From Lachnospiraceae bacterium (lineage in GTDB: Bacteria > Bacillota > Clostridia > Lachnospirales > Lachnospiraceae): a DNA stretch of 64,000 nt. Shown piece after piece: positions 9,690 through 19,047 of the stretch. The position numbers and the translations under genes are program-made. The notes under the pieces were generated by a model. The model did not search any database, was not told where the DNA came from, and saw nothing but the letters and a program-made list of their open reading frames with translations. The stretch is taken from the NCBI GenBank assembly GCA_024695145.1, contig JAILIS010000047.1, positions 1-64,000 of the forward strand, read 5' to 3'. Each line of letters begins with the position of its first letter. Within the stretch, counting starts at the first letter, position 1.

Positions 9690-11108
9690 ATGCTTATGGA
9701 TACTTTAAAACAGATAACAAATCCTTACCTTCCATCCTGGGAATATATTCCGGACGGAGAGCCTTATGTATTCGGTGACAGGCTGTATGTGTACGGTTCC
9801 CATGACAGGTTTAACGGCGATGTGTACTGCATGGGTGATTACGTGTGCTGGTCGGCAGATATTAATGATCTCGGCTCATGGCGCTATGAAGGGGTTATAT
9901 ATAAAAAATCAGACGATCCCGCAAATACGGACCTGCAAGGCAACCTGTACGCTCCGGATGTGACTGTCGGACCGGACGGCAGATACTATCTGTATTATGT
10001 CCTGTCAAACAGTGCGGTGGTCTCCGTGGCTGTGTGCGACGAGCCTGCCGGACGCTACAGGTTTATCGGCAATGTTCACTATGAGGACGGTACGCTTCTC
10101 GGTGAAAGAGAAGGGGATGAGCCTCAGTTTGATCCCGGCGTCATTACGGAGAATGATAAAACATATATGTACACGGGATATTGTCCGATCGACGATACCG
10201 CAAGGCACGGAGCGATGTGCACGGTTTTGGGTCCCGACATGCTAACGGTCATAAAAGATCCCGTTTTCGTTGCCCCGGCTACTCATAACAGCATCGGCAC
10301 ACAGTATGAGGGGCATGCGTTTTTTGAAGCGCCGTCGATAAGAAAAAAGAACGGTTTATACTACTTTATATATTCTTCACAGGTGTGCAGAGAACTGTGT
10401 TATGCAACGAGCAGCAGCCCGGATAGAGATTTCGTATACCGTGGAGTATTGGTGGATAACGGTGATATCGGGATAGATACGTACAAAAGAGCCGATATGC
10501 CCGGCTGTTACTGCGCGAACAATCACGGGAGCATGATAGAATTAAACGGACAGTGGTATATCTTCTACCACAGACATACCAACGGAACAAATTACAGCCG
10601 GCAGGGGTGTTTTGAAAAGCTGATCCCGGCCGATGATATCCGTTTTAAGCAGTCCGAACTGACATCGTGCGGCAGTGTGCCGTTTACGGTTAAGGGGTAT
10701 TATCCCGCATATCTCGCATGTAATCTTTTCACCTCCGTAGAGGAACTGTCCGTTCCCTGGTGCGGCTGGATGGATGACAGATTTCCCAAGATCACGCAGG
10801 AAGGACGTGACGGCGATGAGGAGCTTGGATATGTATGCAACATGAGAGATACGGCGTCTGCCGGATTTAAGTACTTTGACTGCAAAGATGCAAAAGTCAT
10901 CCGTGTGAAGACTAAGGGATATGCCACCGGAAGACTTGAAGTCCGTACGAAGTGGGACGGACCGCTTCTCGGTAGTTTTCCGATCGAATATGCCAATGTA
11001 TGGCACGATACAGAAGGGTCTGTCAGCATACCCGACGGTATAAACAGTTTGTATTTTACATTTTCGGGAGAAGGACACCTGCAGTTTGCCGGCTTTACGC
11101 TCGGATGA
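9690..11108 (+). CDS. Glycoside hydrolase family 43-type beta-xylosidase/arabinofuranosidase
   Basis: Start at MLMDTLKQITNPYLPSWEYIPDGEPYVFGDRLYVYGSHD; LYAPDVTVGPDGRYYLYYVLS, FFEAPSIRKKNGLYYFIYSS, NNHGSMIELNGQWYIFYHRHTNG typical of GH43; C-terminal beta-sandwich-like region. Confidence 0.85.
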   Translation: MLMDTLKQITNPYLPSWEYIPDGEPYVFGDRLYVYGSHDRFNGDVYCMGDYVCWSADINDLGSWRYEGVIYKKSDDPANTDLQGNLYAPDVTVGPDGRYYLYYVLSNSAVVSVAVCDEPAGRYRFIGNVHYEDGTLLGEREGDEPQFDPGVITENDKTYMYTGYCPIDDTARHGAMCTVLGPDMLTVIKDPVFVAPATHNSIGTQYEGHAFFEAPSIRKKNGLYYFIYSSQVCRELCYATSSSPDRDFVYRGVLVDNGDIGIDTYKRADMPGCYCANNHGSMIELNGQWYIFYHRHTNGTNYSRQGCFEKLIPADDIRFKQSELTSCGSVPFTVKGYYPAYLACNLFTSVEELSVPWCGWMDDRFPKITQEGRDGDEELGYVCNMRDTASAGFKYFDCKDAKVIRVKTKGYATGRLEVRTKWDGPLLGSFPIEYANVWHDTEGSVSIPDGINSLYFTFSGEGHLQFAGFTLG

Positions 11109-11138
11109 CTGAAGGCGGGGATAAAAGGAGAGAACGGT

Positions 11139-11978
11139 ATGATAGATCAGGACGGGGTTAAACTGCTGTATGAGGCTTTCTTTGCGATCGCAGAGAGTTA
11201 TACTTCAATAGTATATATGGATACAACCGATGATCGGACATATGTGATACGTCTTGACGATTATTCCATACGATATGAGGAGCGTCTGAAAGAACATCCG
11301 GTATTTCGTGAGATCATGAAAATGTATGTAAACGATATGGTATACAGGGATGATGCGCCTGCACTGATGCAGTTTTCCGACAAGGAATATGTGCTTGACA
11401 GGCTGAAGAAAGAAAATACGCTGAGGTTTATATACAGGGCGGTTCATGGTGACAAGATGGTGTATTACCGGCTGAAGATCGTGCCTGTTGAAGACGGTAA
11501 AAAACTCCTCTACTGTTTTGAAAACATTGATGACCAATACCGTAAACAGCTTGAGGTCAAGGCAGAAAGTGACAGGCAGATGATCCTGCTGGACGGTCTT
11601 TCGCGTGAATATATGTCTGTATGGTTTCTTGACGGAAAGAGCCGGAAGATATCCCTGATCCGGAATAACGGCAGCGAATCCGAAAACGGCGAGCCTGTCC
11701 GTATAGGTAATACGTTGGTTGATTATCATTTTTCTATGCAGAAGTATTTCGGTGAATTTGCAAGACCCGAAGATTTCGAGCGTCTGATGCGTGAGACGGG
11801 TTATGAAACGCTTGAGAAAAATGCCGGAGAGGATGATCTGTACATCGTAAACTATATCAGGATCAATCCTGACGGAAGCCTTTCTCATTTTCAGGCATGT
11901 TACGCCAAGATCGTTGATGGTTCGGGAGTTGCGAATTTCGTATTCGGATTCAGATGTATAGACTCGGCGATGAAATAA
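11139..11978 (+). CDS. Stand-alone PAS-like sensor protein without recognisable output domain
   Basis: 279 aa; repeated PAS-like segments of the type seen upstream of GGDEF domains; no GGDEF/EAL/HTH/kinase motif. Confidence 0.5.
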   Translation: MIDQDGVKLLYEAFFAIAESYTSIVYMDTTDDRTYVIRLDDYSIRYEERLKEHPVFREIMKMYVNDMVYRDDAPALMQFSDKEYVLDRLKKENTLRFIYRAVHGDKMVYYRLKIVPVEDGKKLLYCFENIDDQYRKQLEVKAESDRQMILLDGLSREYMSVWFLDGKSRKISLIRNNGSESENGEPVRIGNTLVDYHFSMQKYFGEFARPEDFERLMRETGYETLEKNAGEDDLYIVNYIRINPDGSLSHFQACYAKIVDGSGVANFVFGFRCIDSAMK

Positions 11979-12004
11979 AAAAAGAGCGGTCCTTTCAGAC
12001 CGCT
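11977..12004 (-). terminator. Intrinsic terminator of the YjfB-like gene
   Basis: Minus strand AGCGGTC TGAAAG GACCGCT followed by CTTTTTTTATTT; the yjfB TGA stop lies in the hairpin loop. Confidence 0.8.
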
Positions 12005-12186
12005 ACATCAAAGTTTGCTCCTACCGCCGGATTGACGGACAATTCCATTGCTTTGGTCAGATCACCGATCTGCGTGGTTGCCAGATCCAGTGTAGATTCG
12101 AGCATGCTTGTACCGACTGCCGACATAACGTTTTCGTGTGCCATGGCCATCGAAATGTAGGGTATAGCATCAATACTTAATTCCAT
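11995..12186 (-). CDS. YjfB family putative motility protein
   Basis: 63 aa; MELSIDAIPYISMAM...LESTLDLATTQIGDLTKAMELSVNPAVGANFDVAV resembles YjfB; RBS AAAGGAG. Confidence 0.75.
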   Translation of the reverse strand: MELSIDAIPYISMAMAHENVMSAVGTSMLESTLDLATTQIGDLTKAMELSVNPAVGANFDVAV

Positions 12187-12218
12187 AGTTACATGCTCCT
12201 TTCCGTAAAGATAGTTAT

Positions 12219-12246
12219 ATTATATCACATTAGATGAATAATACAA
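12219..12246 (-). promoter_or_regulatory. Candidate sigma-A-like promoter for the YjfB-like gene
   Basis: Minus strand TTGTAT (12241-12246), 16-nt spacer, TATAAT (12219-12224), about 33 nt upstream of the ATG. Confidence 0.4.
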
Positions 12247-13685
12247 CATTTATGATAAAAATATCGGATAATAACGAAAAGAAAATTATAATGGCAGCAT
12301 TTCTTCTGCTTGCCGCAGTCTATATCTCGCTTGTATGGAACAACAATGTATGGATGGATGAAGCCTTTACGGCCTCTCTTGTGCATACGGGATTCAAAGG
12401 GGTTATTGCCCGTTCGATGGCCGATACCCTTCCGCCGCTTTACAATATCATACTGTGGATCGCGACTACCGTGTTCGGGTACAGCATACCGGTTATGAAG
12501 ATCACTTCCGCGATCCCGATGATACTGACGCTCCTGCTTGGGGCGACAACGGTAAGGAAGCGTTTCGGGTTCAGGACCTCTCTCATTTTCATGATGTGCA
12601 TTACCTTCATGCCGCTGATGCTGTATTACGGTGTGGAGATAAGGATGTACAGTCTCGGTTTTTTCTTTGCCACAGCTTCAGGCATTTTTGCATATGAGGT
12701 TATATGCAGTCCCTCCCGGAAAAACTGGATATTCTTCACATGTTTTTCCGTGCTTGCCGGTTATTCTCACCATTTTGCGTTTGTAACGGTTGCCTTTGTT
12801 TATTTCTGGCTTCTTGTCTACTTTGTGTTTTCAGACCGTACCGGTATCAGGAGCTGGCTTTGGTGCCTTCTTGGAACATTTGTTGCCTACCTGCCCTGCC
12901 TTATAGTAACTATCGCGCAGATTTCAAGAGTCAGCGGTTATTTTTCGATGCCCGATGTTGACCTGCCACTGTTTGTACAGTATGCATTGTATCCTTATAC
13001 GGTGGGATTTACGCCGGCATCGGTTTTATGTGTCCTTCTGCCGGCTGCCGCATTTGCCGTTGTTATAAAAAAGATCTTTATCGATAAAGAAAAGCCGGCT
13101 GATATGCTTTTTGCGTTATGCTGTTTCAGTGTTTATTACGGTGTGCTGATCTTCGGAACCGTGATAAGCAAGCTTATGAGTGCAAATATATTTGTGGACA
13201 GGTATCTGTTCTTTTCAACCGGGCTTTTGTGGCTGTGCGTTTCGGTTATCCTCGGAAGTTCGGACAGGATCTTTGCCGCGGCAGCCGTGACGGTGCTCAT
13301 AATAGGTGTATGTTCTTACATTCTTATGTATAGGACGGAATACGCCGAAAATGCGGATGATGAGATACTGTTCCTTCGCGACAATATCGGGGAGGGTGAC
13401 ATCTTCTTTGATATAGGCGGTCACGAGGAGATGCAGAACTGTATCCCGTTCTATACGTTTGTCGACAGTAAGACCCCGGATCTTTCGTATGTCTATCCCC
13501 TTGAAAGAGCGATCGAAGCTTCGAAGGAGTCAAAGACCGGTCTGTGGATATCGGTAATGGACGGATACGAGCTGTCCGAAGAGGATGAGGAAACGCTGAA
13601 AGATAACGGATTGGAACTTCAAAAAATGGCTGATTTTGAATTCGACAGATACAGGTGCGGATTCTACAAAGCCGTTGAAAGATAG
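12234..13685 (+). CDS. Multi-pass membrane glycosyltransferase (GT39/ArnT-like)
   Basis: 483 aa; N-terminal NNNVWMDEAFTASLVHTG...LPPLYNIILW followed by many TM helices. Confidence 0.7.
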   Translation: MNNTTFMIKISDNNEKKIIMAAFLLLAAVYISLVWNNNVWMDEAFTASLVHTGFKGVIARSMADTLPPLYNIILWIATTVFGYSIPVMKITSAIPMILTLLLGATTVRKRFGFRTSLIFMMCITFMPLMLYYGVEIRMYSLGFFFATASGIFAYEVICSPSRKNWIFFTCFSVLAGYSHHFAFVTVAFVYFWLLVYFVFSDRTGIRSWLWCLLGTFVAYLPCLIVTIAQISRVSGYFSMPDVDLPLFVQYALYPYTVGFTPASVLCVLLPAAAFAVVIKKIFIDKEKPADMLFALCCFSVYYGVLIFGTVISKLMSANIFVDRYLFFSTGLLWLCVSVILGSSDRIFAAAAVTVLIIGVCSYILMYRTEYAENADDEILFLRDNIGEGDIFFDIGGHEEMQNCIPFYTFVDSKTPDLSYVYPLERAIEASKESKTGLWISVMDGYELSEEDEETLKDNGLELQKMADFEFDRYRCGFYKAVER

Positions 13686-13790
13686 TTTTGTGAAATAGTT
13701 ACAAAAATTCTTTTCTTTTTTGGCAATATGTATTAGAATAATCGATATAATGCCTGTCGGGGTTATCAGGCTTAAATAAAGGAGAATGGT

Positions 13791-14882
13791 ATGATTTCGA
13801 ATCAGATACTGCAGAGCACCATCGAGGGGCTGAAGGGGATCACCAGGGTCGAGCTTGCCGTTATAGATGTCGATGGAAAAGTATTGGCATCTACATTCAA
13901 GGAGACGATCAATTATCATGAGGCGGCAGCCAGCTTCACGCAGTCTCCGGCGGACAGCCAGGAGATTTCGGGATATCAGTTTTTTAAAGTATATGACGAA
14001 CTACAGATAGAGTATATTCTTGTGGCACAGTCGGCAACCGAGGATTCGTATACCGTGGGCAAGATAGCGGCATTTCAGATCCAGAATCTGCTGATAGCAT
14101 ACAAAGAACGCTTTGACAAGGACAACTTCATAAAGAACCTGATTCTTGACAATCTGCTTCTCGTGGATATATATACCAGGTCGCAAAAGCTTCGCATAGA
14201 CGCGGAAGCCAGAAGGATCGTCCTTATAGCGGAGACACCTTCGGCGAAGGAAGTAAATGTTCTTGAAAGCATACGTACCTTTTTCAAATCACGCACAAAA
14301 GATTTTATAACTGCCGTTGATGAAAAGGGCATAATAATAGTAAGGGAACTTGCAGCCAATGAAACATATGAGGATGTTGACAAAGCCGCAAACCAGCTGC
14401 TTGAGACGGTTAATAAACAGACCGGTACATCCTGCCACGTTTCATACGGAACCATCGTGGGAGAGATAAGAGAAGTATCGAGGTCGTACAAGGAAGCGAG
14501 AATGGCACTCGATGTCGGACGGATATTCTTTGACGACAGGAATATAATCGCGTACAGCTCCCTCGGTATAGGACGACTTATCTACCAGCTTCCCATACCG
14601 CTTTGCAAGATGTTCATCAGGGAGATATTTGACGGCAGGAGTCCGGATGAATTTGACGAAGAGACACTCATGACGATCAACAAGTTTTTTGAGAACAGTC
14701 TCAACGTATCCGAGACCAGCCGGCAGCTGTACATACACCGCAACACGCTCGTGTACCGGCTTGACAAGCTTCAGAAAACAACTGGACTCGATCTTCGCGT
14801 GTTTGAGGATGCGATCACTTTCAAGATCGCTCTCATGGTTGTAAAATACATGCGCTACATGGAAAATGAAGACAGGGGTTAA
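13791..14882 (+). CDS. CdaR/PucR-type transcriptional regulator with C-terminal HTH_30
   Basis: 363 aa; C-terminus FFENSLNVSETSRQLYIHRNTLVYRLDKLQKTTGLDLRVFEDAITFKIAL; N-terminal sugar-diacid-recognition-like segment. Confidence 0.85.
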   Translation: MISNQILQSTIEGLKGITRVELAVIDVDGKVLASTFKETINYHEAAASFTQSPADSQEISGYQFFKVYDELQIEYILVAQSATEDSYTVGKIAAFQIQNLLIAYKERFDKDNFIKNLILDNLLLVDIYTRSQKLRIDAEARRIVLIAETPSAKEVNVLESIRTFFKSRTKDFITAVDEKGIIIVRELAANETYEDVDKAANQLLETVNKQTGTSCHVSYGTIVGEIREVSRSYKEARMALDVGRIFFDDRNIIAYSSLGIGRLIYQLPIPLCKMFIREIFDGRSPDEFDEETLMTINKFFENSLNVSETSRQLYIHRNTLVYRLDKLQKTTGLDLRVFEDAITFKIALMVVKYMRYMENEDRG

Positions 14883-14916
14883 CGGGATCCCGTCTTCCAA
14901 GGAAGGGGAGTAAACA

Positions 14917-15603
14917 ATGATAACAATGGAGTCTGTAAGCAAATCGTACTCCACGGGTGTACCGGCTCTGAACGATGTGAGCCTGCACATCAACAAGGGG
15001 GAATTTGTTTTCATTGTCGGAGACAGCGGTTCCGGCAAATCGACACTTATCAAACTTCTGCTCCGTGAACTTACGCCTACCAGTGGCCGCATCATAGTGA
15101 ACAATTATGATCTTTCACGGCTTCGGAGGCGCAAGGTGGCTAAGTTCAGAAGAAACGTGGGAGTCGTGTTCCAGGATTTCAGGCTGCTTCGCGACAGAAA
15201 TGTCTATGAAAATGTTGCTTTTGCCCAGCGCGTTATCGAAGTACCCACGCGCCAGATCAGAAAGAACGTACCGGCCATGCTTTCGCTTGTCGGGCTCGCC
15301 GGCAAGTACAAGGCAAAGACATGGCAGCTTTCGGGAGGAGAACAGCAGAGGGTGGCACTGGCAAGAGCGCTCGTCAACAATCCGCCTATTCTTCTCGCAG
15401 ACGAGCCTACCGGTAATCTCGATCCGAGAAATTCCTGGGAGATCATGAAGCTTCTCGAGGAGATAAACAGAAGAGGTACTACAGTACTTGTTGTTACTCA
15501 TAACAGAGAGATAGTCAATGCCATGCGCAAAAGGGTCATCACGATGAAAAAGGGAATAATCATCAGTGATGAGGAAAAGGGTGAGTATATAGATGAGGAT
15601 TAG
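14917..15603 (+). CDS. ftsE: Cell division ATP-binding protein FtsE
   Basis: 228 aa ABC ATPase; [41 protein letters not shown]; overlaps ftsX. Confidence 0.95.
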   Translation: MITMESVSKSYSTGVPALNDVSLHINKGEFVFIVGDSGSGKSTLIKLLLRELTPTSGRIIVNNYDLSRLRRRKVAKFRRNVGVVFQDFRLLRDRNVYENVAFAQRVIEVPTRQIRKNVPAMLSLVGLAGKYKAKTWQLSGGEQQRVALARALVNNPPILLADEPTGNLDPRNSWEIMKLLEEINRRGTTVLVVTHNREIVNAMRKRVITMKKGIIISDEEKGEYIDED

Positions 15604-16492
15604 TACACTTTGGTATACATTTAAGCAGGGGTTTAAAAATATTTTCAGAAACAAAGTGTTTTCCCTTGCAACGACAGCGACCATTTCGTCGTGTATATTC
15701 CTGTTCGGACTGTTCTACTGCCTTGTGATCAATGTACAGTACAGTGTTAAAGCGGCCCAGTCCGGAGTTGCGGTAACGGTATTCTTTGATGAGGATCTTT
15801 CGAATGAGAAGATCCAGCAGATCGGCTCGCAGATCCAGTCAAGAAGCGAGGTTTCGGAAGTCAGGTTCGTCTCTTCCGAGGAGGCCTGGGACAGTTTCAA
15901 GGAAGACTACCTCGGAGAATATGCAGACGGATATGAAGGCGACAATCCGCTCGAAGGTTCCGAGAATTACGAGATATATCTGAATGATGTATCAAAGCAG
16001 CCGGAACTTGTGGCATGGCTCAACACCGTGCCGGGGATCAGGGAGGTCAACCGTTCCGATATCACGGCCGAGGTTCTGACGAACGTAAATATGCTTATCA
16101 GTTATGTTTCGCTTGCTATCATAGGAATACTTTTGCTTGTATCGGTGTTCCTGATCAGCAACACGGTGGCAATGGGTATTTCGGTCAGGCGTGAAGAGAT
16201 CGGGATCATGAGACTTATCGGAGCCAAGGACTTTGTTGTAAGATCGCCGTTTGTGATCGAAGGGATCCTGATCGGTCTCATAGGATCGGCACTTCCTCTT
16301 ATAGCCATCTATTATCTGTATAATCTGATGATAGAATATGCCAATGAGAATTTTGCCGTACTGTCCGATATGCTCAAGTTCATGAGTGCACGTGAACTGT
16401 TTGCCAACCTGATACCGATATCACTGATATTGGGAGTGGGAATAGGATTCCTGGGGAGCCTCATTACAGTGAAAAGACATCTAAAAGTATAG
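15593..16492 (+). CDS. ftsX: Cell division protein FtsX
   Basis: 299 aa; TM topology; VRREEIGIMRLIGAKDFVVRSPFVIEGILIGLIGS; follows ftsE. Confidence 0.95.
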   Translation: MRISTLWYTFKQGFKNIFRNKVFSLATTATISSCIFLFGLFYCLVINVQYSVKAAQSGVAVTVFFDEDLSNEKIQQIGSQIQSRSEVSEVRFVSSEEAWDSFKEDYLGEYADGYEGDNPLEGSENYEIYLNDVSKQPELVAWLNTVPGIREVNRSDITAEVLTNVNMLISYVSLAIIGILLLVSVFLISNTVAMGISVRREEIGIMRLIGAKDFVVRSPFVIEGILIGLIGSALPLIAIYYLYNLMIEYANENFAVLSDMLKFMSARELFANLIPISLILGVGIGFLGSLITVKRHLKV

Positions 16493-16518
16493 CGTTTGTG
16501 ATTCAGAAGGGGAAAGAC

Positions 16519-17739
16519 ATGAAACGCAAAAGGGGAACGCGTTTTGTCGTATTATTGGTTGTATCGTCATTACTAGCGGCATATATGCCGCTATTTGTGC
16601 ATGGTGCCTCTCTTACGAACGACAAGATCAAACAGAGTGAAGAAGAGAAGAAAAATGCAGAGAGTGAGCGGGCTGCACTTGCAAACAACCTGACGGATAT
16701 AAAATCACTTCTTGCAGGTCTCGAGACCACCAAAAATGATCTGGAAACCTATATACAGGAACTGGATTCCGACCTGGGGGAGATAGATAACAAGATAAAC
16801 AACATAAACCGTCTGATCAGTGACAAGGAATTCGAGATACAGACGACCGAAAAAGAACTTGAAGAGGCAAGAGCCACCGAAAAAACGCAGTACGAAATGA
16901 TGAAGCGCCGGATCAAGTTCGTATATGAACGGGGTGAGGCTTCACCGGCACAGATGCTTCTTTCATCAAAAAGCTTTGTTGATTTTCTGAACAAAGCCGA
17001 ATTTGTTCAGAGGATGTCCGCCTATGATAAGCGGCTGCTCGATCTGTATATCGATGCAAAAGACCGTGTGGCATCCAAAGAGATGGAGCTTCTGGATGAG
17101 AAGAGCATGCTCGAGGAAGCAAACAATGCGCTTCAAAATGAGCAGGAAGCCGTCGAGACTCTCATGGCCGACAAGGAGAAGGAGATCACAGAGTACGAAA
17201 ACGACATAGAAGGCAAGGAGGCTGCAATTGCCGAATATGAGGCAATGATAGCCGAACAGGACAGGATCATAAAGGATATAGAGAATGCGATCCTTGCCGA
17301 GAAGAAACGTCTTCTTGAAGAGAACAAAAAGCCGATCGTATATGACGGGGGACAGTTCAAATGGCCCGCACCGTCGTACACGAGGATATCCGATGATTAC
17401 GGATACAGGATACATCCGACACTGGGGACAGAGCAGTTTCATAACGGTGTTGACATGGCTGCTCCAAGCGGATCACCGATACTGGCAGCTTATGACGGGG
17501 AAGTCATAGCGGCATCATATTCCGCGACCATGGGCAATTACATAATGATCGACCACGGAGACGGTCTGGTCACGGTCTACATGCATGCGAGTTCTCTCGG
17601 AGTATCTCAGGGTACCATGGTAACAAAGGGTGAGCAAATAGGATGTGTGGGCTCTACCGGACGAAGCACAGGCCCTCATCTGCACTTTTCCGTCAGACTC
17701 AACGGTTCCTATGTAAGCCCCTGGAATTATCTGTCTTAA
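16519..17739 (+). CDS. Coiled-coil M23 (LytM) murein hydrolase, likely FtsEX-linked
   Basis: Start at MKRKRGTRF with signal peptide; long coiled coil; QFHNGVDMAAPSGSPI and GPHLHFSV zinc-ligand motifs intact. Confidence 0.9.
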   Translation: MKRKRGTRFVVLLVVSSLLAAYMPLFVHGASLTNDKIKQSEEEKKNAESERAALANNLTDIKSLLAGLETTKNDLETYIQELDSDLGEIDNKINNINRLISDKEFEIQTTEKELEEARATEKTQYEMMKRRIKFVYERGEASPAQMLLSSKSFVDFLNKAEFVQRMSAYDKRLLDLYIDAKDRVASKEMELLDEKSMLEEANNALQNEQEAVETLMADKEKEITEYENDIEGKEAAIAEYEAMIAEQDRIIKDIENAILAEKKRLLEENKKPIVYDGGQFKWPAPSYTRISDDYGYRIHPTLGTEQFHNGVDMAAPSGSPILAAYDGEVIAASYSATMGNYIMIDHGDGLVTVYMHASSLGVSQGTMVTKGEQIGCVGSTGRSTGPHLHFSVRLNGSYVSPWNYLS

Positions 17740-17779
17740 GGAGGGTGCGCCCTTATTTAAAATATGAAAGAGGAATGAT

Positions 17780-19036
17780 ATGGATTCGAATTATATGACC
17801 GATCAGGTAAAAGAAGCCAAAAAGAAAGGCATGGTACAGGGGCTTCTGCTTGCCTTTGCGATCTTCCTGATCGGTGGATTTATTTATGGGGCAACTTCGG
17901 TTGTCGGCATGATCATAAACGGAAGCTTCTATTCCAGAGTATTCGGAAGCGCGTCGAGTTCACTTCTTGACAGGAAGTCAATAGAAAAACTGGATAGTCT
18001 GTATTCACTTATAGACAGTACTTATCTGGATGACATAGACAAAGAAGCTGTTCAGGAAGGAATGTACAAAGGGGTCCTAGAGTCCCTAGGCGACCCTTAT
18101 TCCGTTTATTACGATAAAGAAGAATTCGCGCGCATGATGGAGGATTCCTCAGGGACATTTGAAGGTATAGGAGCATATCTGTCCCAGGATCCCGATACGA
18201 TGGATATCGTTGTTGTGGAACCCATAAAGGATTCTCCCGCGGAAGCGGCCGGTATACTTGCCGATGATGTGATCGCGGAAGTGGACGGCGAAGATATTAC
18301 CGGACAGGATATCAATCTGGTCGTATCGAAGCTGCGCGGACCTAAAGGTACTTCGGTTACCGTGGGAGTCCGGCGTGAAGGGGAGGATGACCTGATCAGG
18401 TTTGACCTGACCAGAGCCGAGATAGAATCCAAGACCGTTTCATATGAAATGCTTGATAACAATATCGGATACATAGATATTTCCGAATTTGCGGATCCGA
18501 CTGCTGACCAGTTCATTGCGGCATATGATGATCTCGAAGCTCAGGGCATGAAGGCACTCATTATCGATCTGAGATCAAACGGAGGAGGATACGTTGACAT
18601 ATCGGTGGAGATAGCTGATAAGCTTGTCAAAGACGGCGTTATCGTATCCGTCAAGGATAAGCACGGACTGTCCTACAAATATGAGGATGCGGGAGATGAC
18701 GAGTATCTGAAGGTTCCGTGTGTTCTGCTCGTTGACGGTAATACCGCAAGTGCTTCCGAGATCCTTACCGGTGCACTGAAGGATTACGGACTTGCGACTA
18801 TCATAGGTACCAAGACTTTCGGAAAAGGAATAACACAGATCATAACCCCCCTTGATGACGGCAGCGGTGTTAAGATCACAAATTCCAAATACTATACTCC
18901 GAACGGGGAGAATATCCATGAGGTAGGTATTGAACCCGATATAGAGGTTGAATGGGATCCCGACAAATACAAGGACGAAGGGATAGACAATCAGCTTGAG
19001 GCAGCACAGGATTATCTCAAAGACAAGATAAAGTAG
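17780..19036 (+). CDS. S41 family C-terminal processing peptidase (PDZ domain)
   Basis: 418 aa; GIGAYLSQDPDTMDIVVVEPIKDSPAEAAGI, LIIDLRSNGGGYVDISVEIADKLV, VDGNTASASEILTGALKDYG, GTKTFGKGITQ. Confidence 0.94.
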   Translation: MDSNYMTDQVKEAKKKGMVQGLLLAFAIFLIGGFIYGATSVVGMIINGSFYSRVFGSASSSLLDRKSIEKLDSLYSLIDSTYLDDIDKEAVQEGMYKGVLESLGDPYSVYYDKEEFARMMEDSSGTFEGIGAYLSQDPDTMDIVVVEPIKDSPAEAAGILADDVIAEVDGEDITGQDINLVVSKLRGPKGTSVTVGVRREGEDDLIRFDLTRAEIESKTVSYEMLDNNIGYIDISEFADPTADQFIAAYDDLEAQGMKALIIDLRSNGGGYVDISVEIADKLVKDGVIVSVKDKHGLSYKYEDAGDDEYLKVPCVLLVDGNTASASEILTGALKDYGLATIIGTKTFGKGITQIITPLDDGSGVKITNSKYYTPNGENIHEVGIEPDIEVEWDPDKYKDEGIDNQLEAAQDYLKDKIK

Positions 19037-19047
19037 GGAGAATTATT

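Noticed and set aside
13718-13751. Promoter TTGGCA...TATAAT upstream of the CdaR-type regulator
   Set aside because: TATAAT is good, but the only -35-like match is 20 nt away; not strong enough to call.
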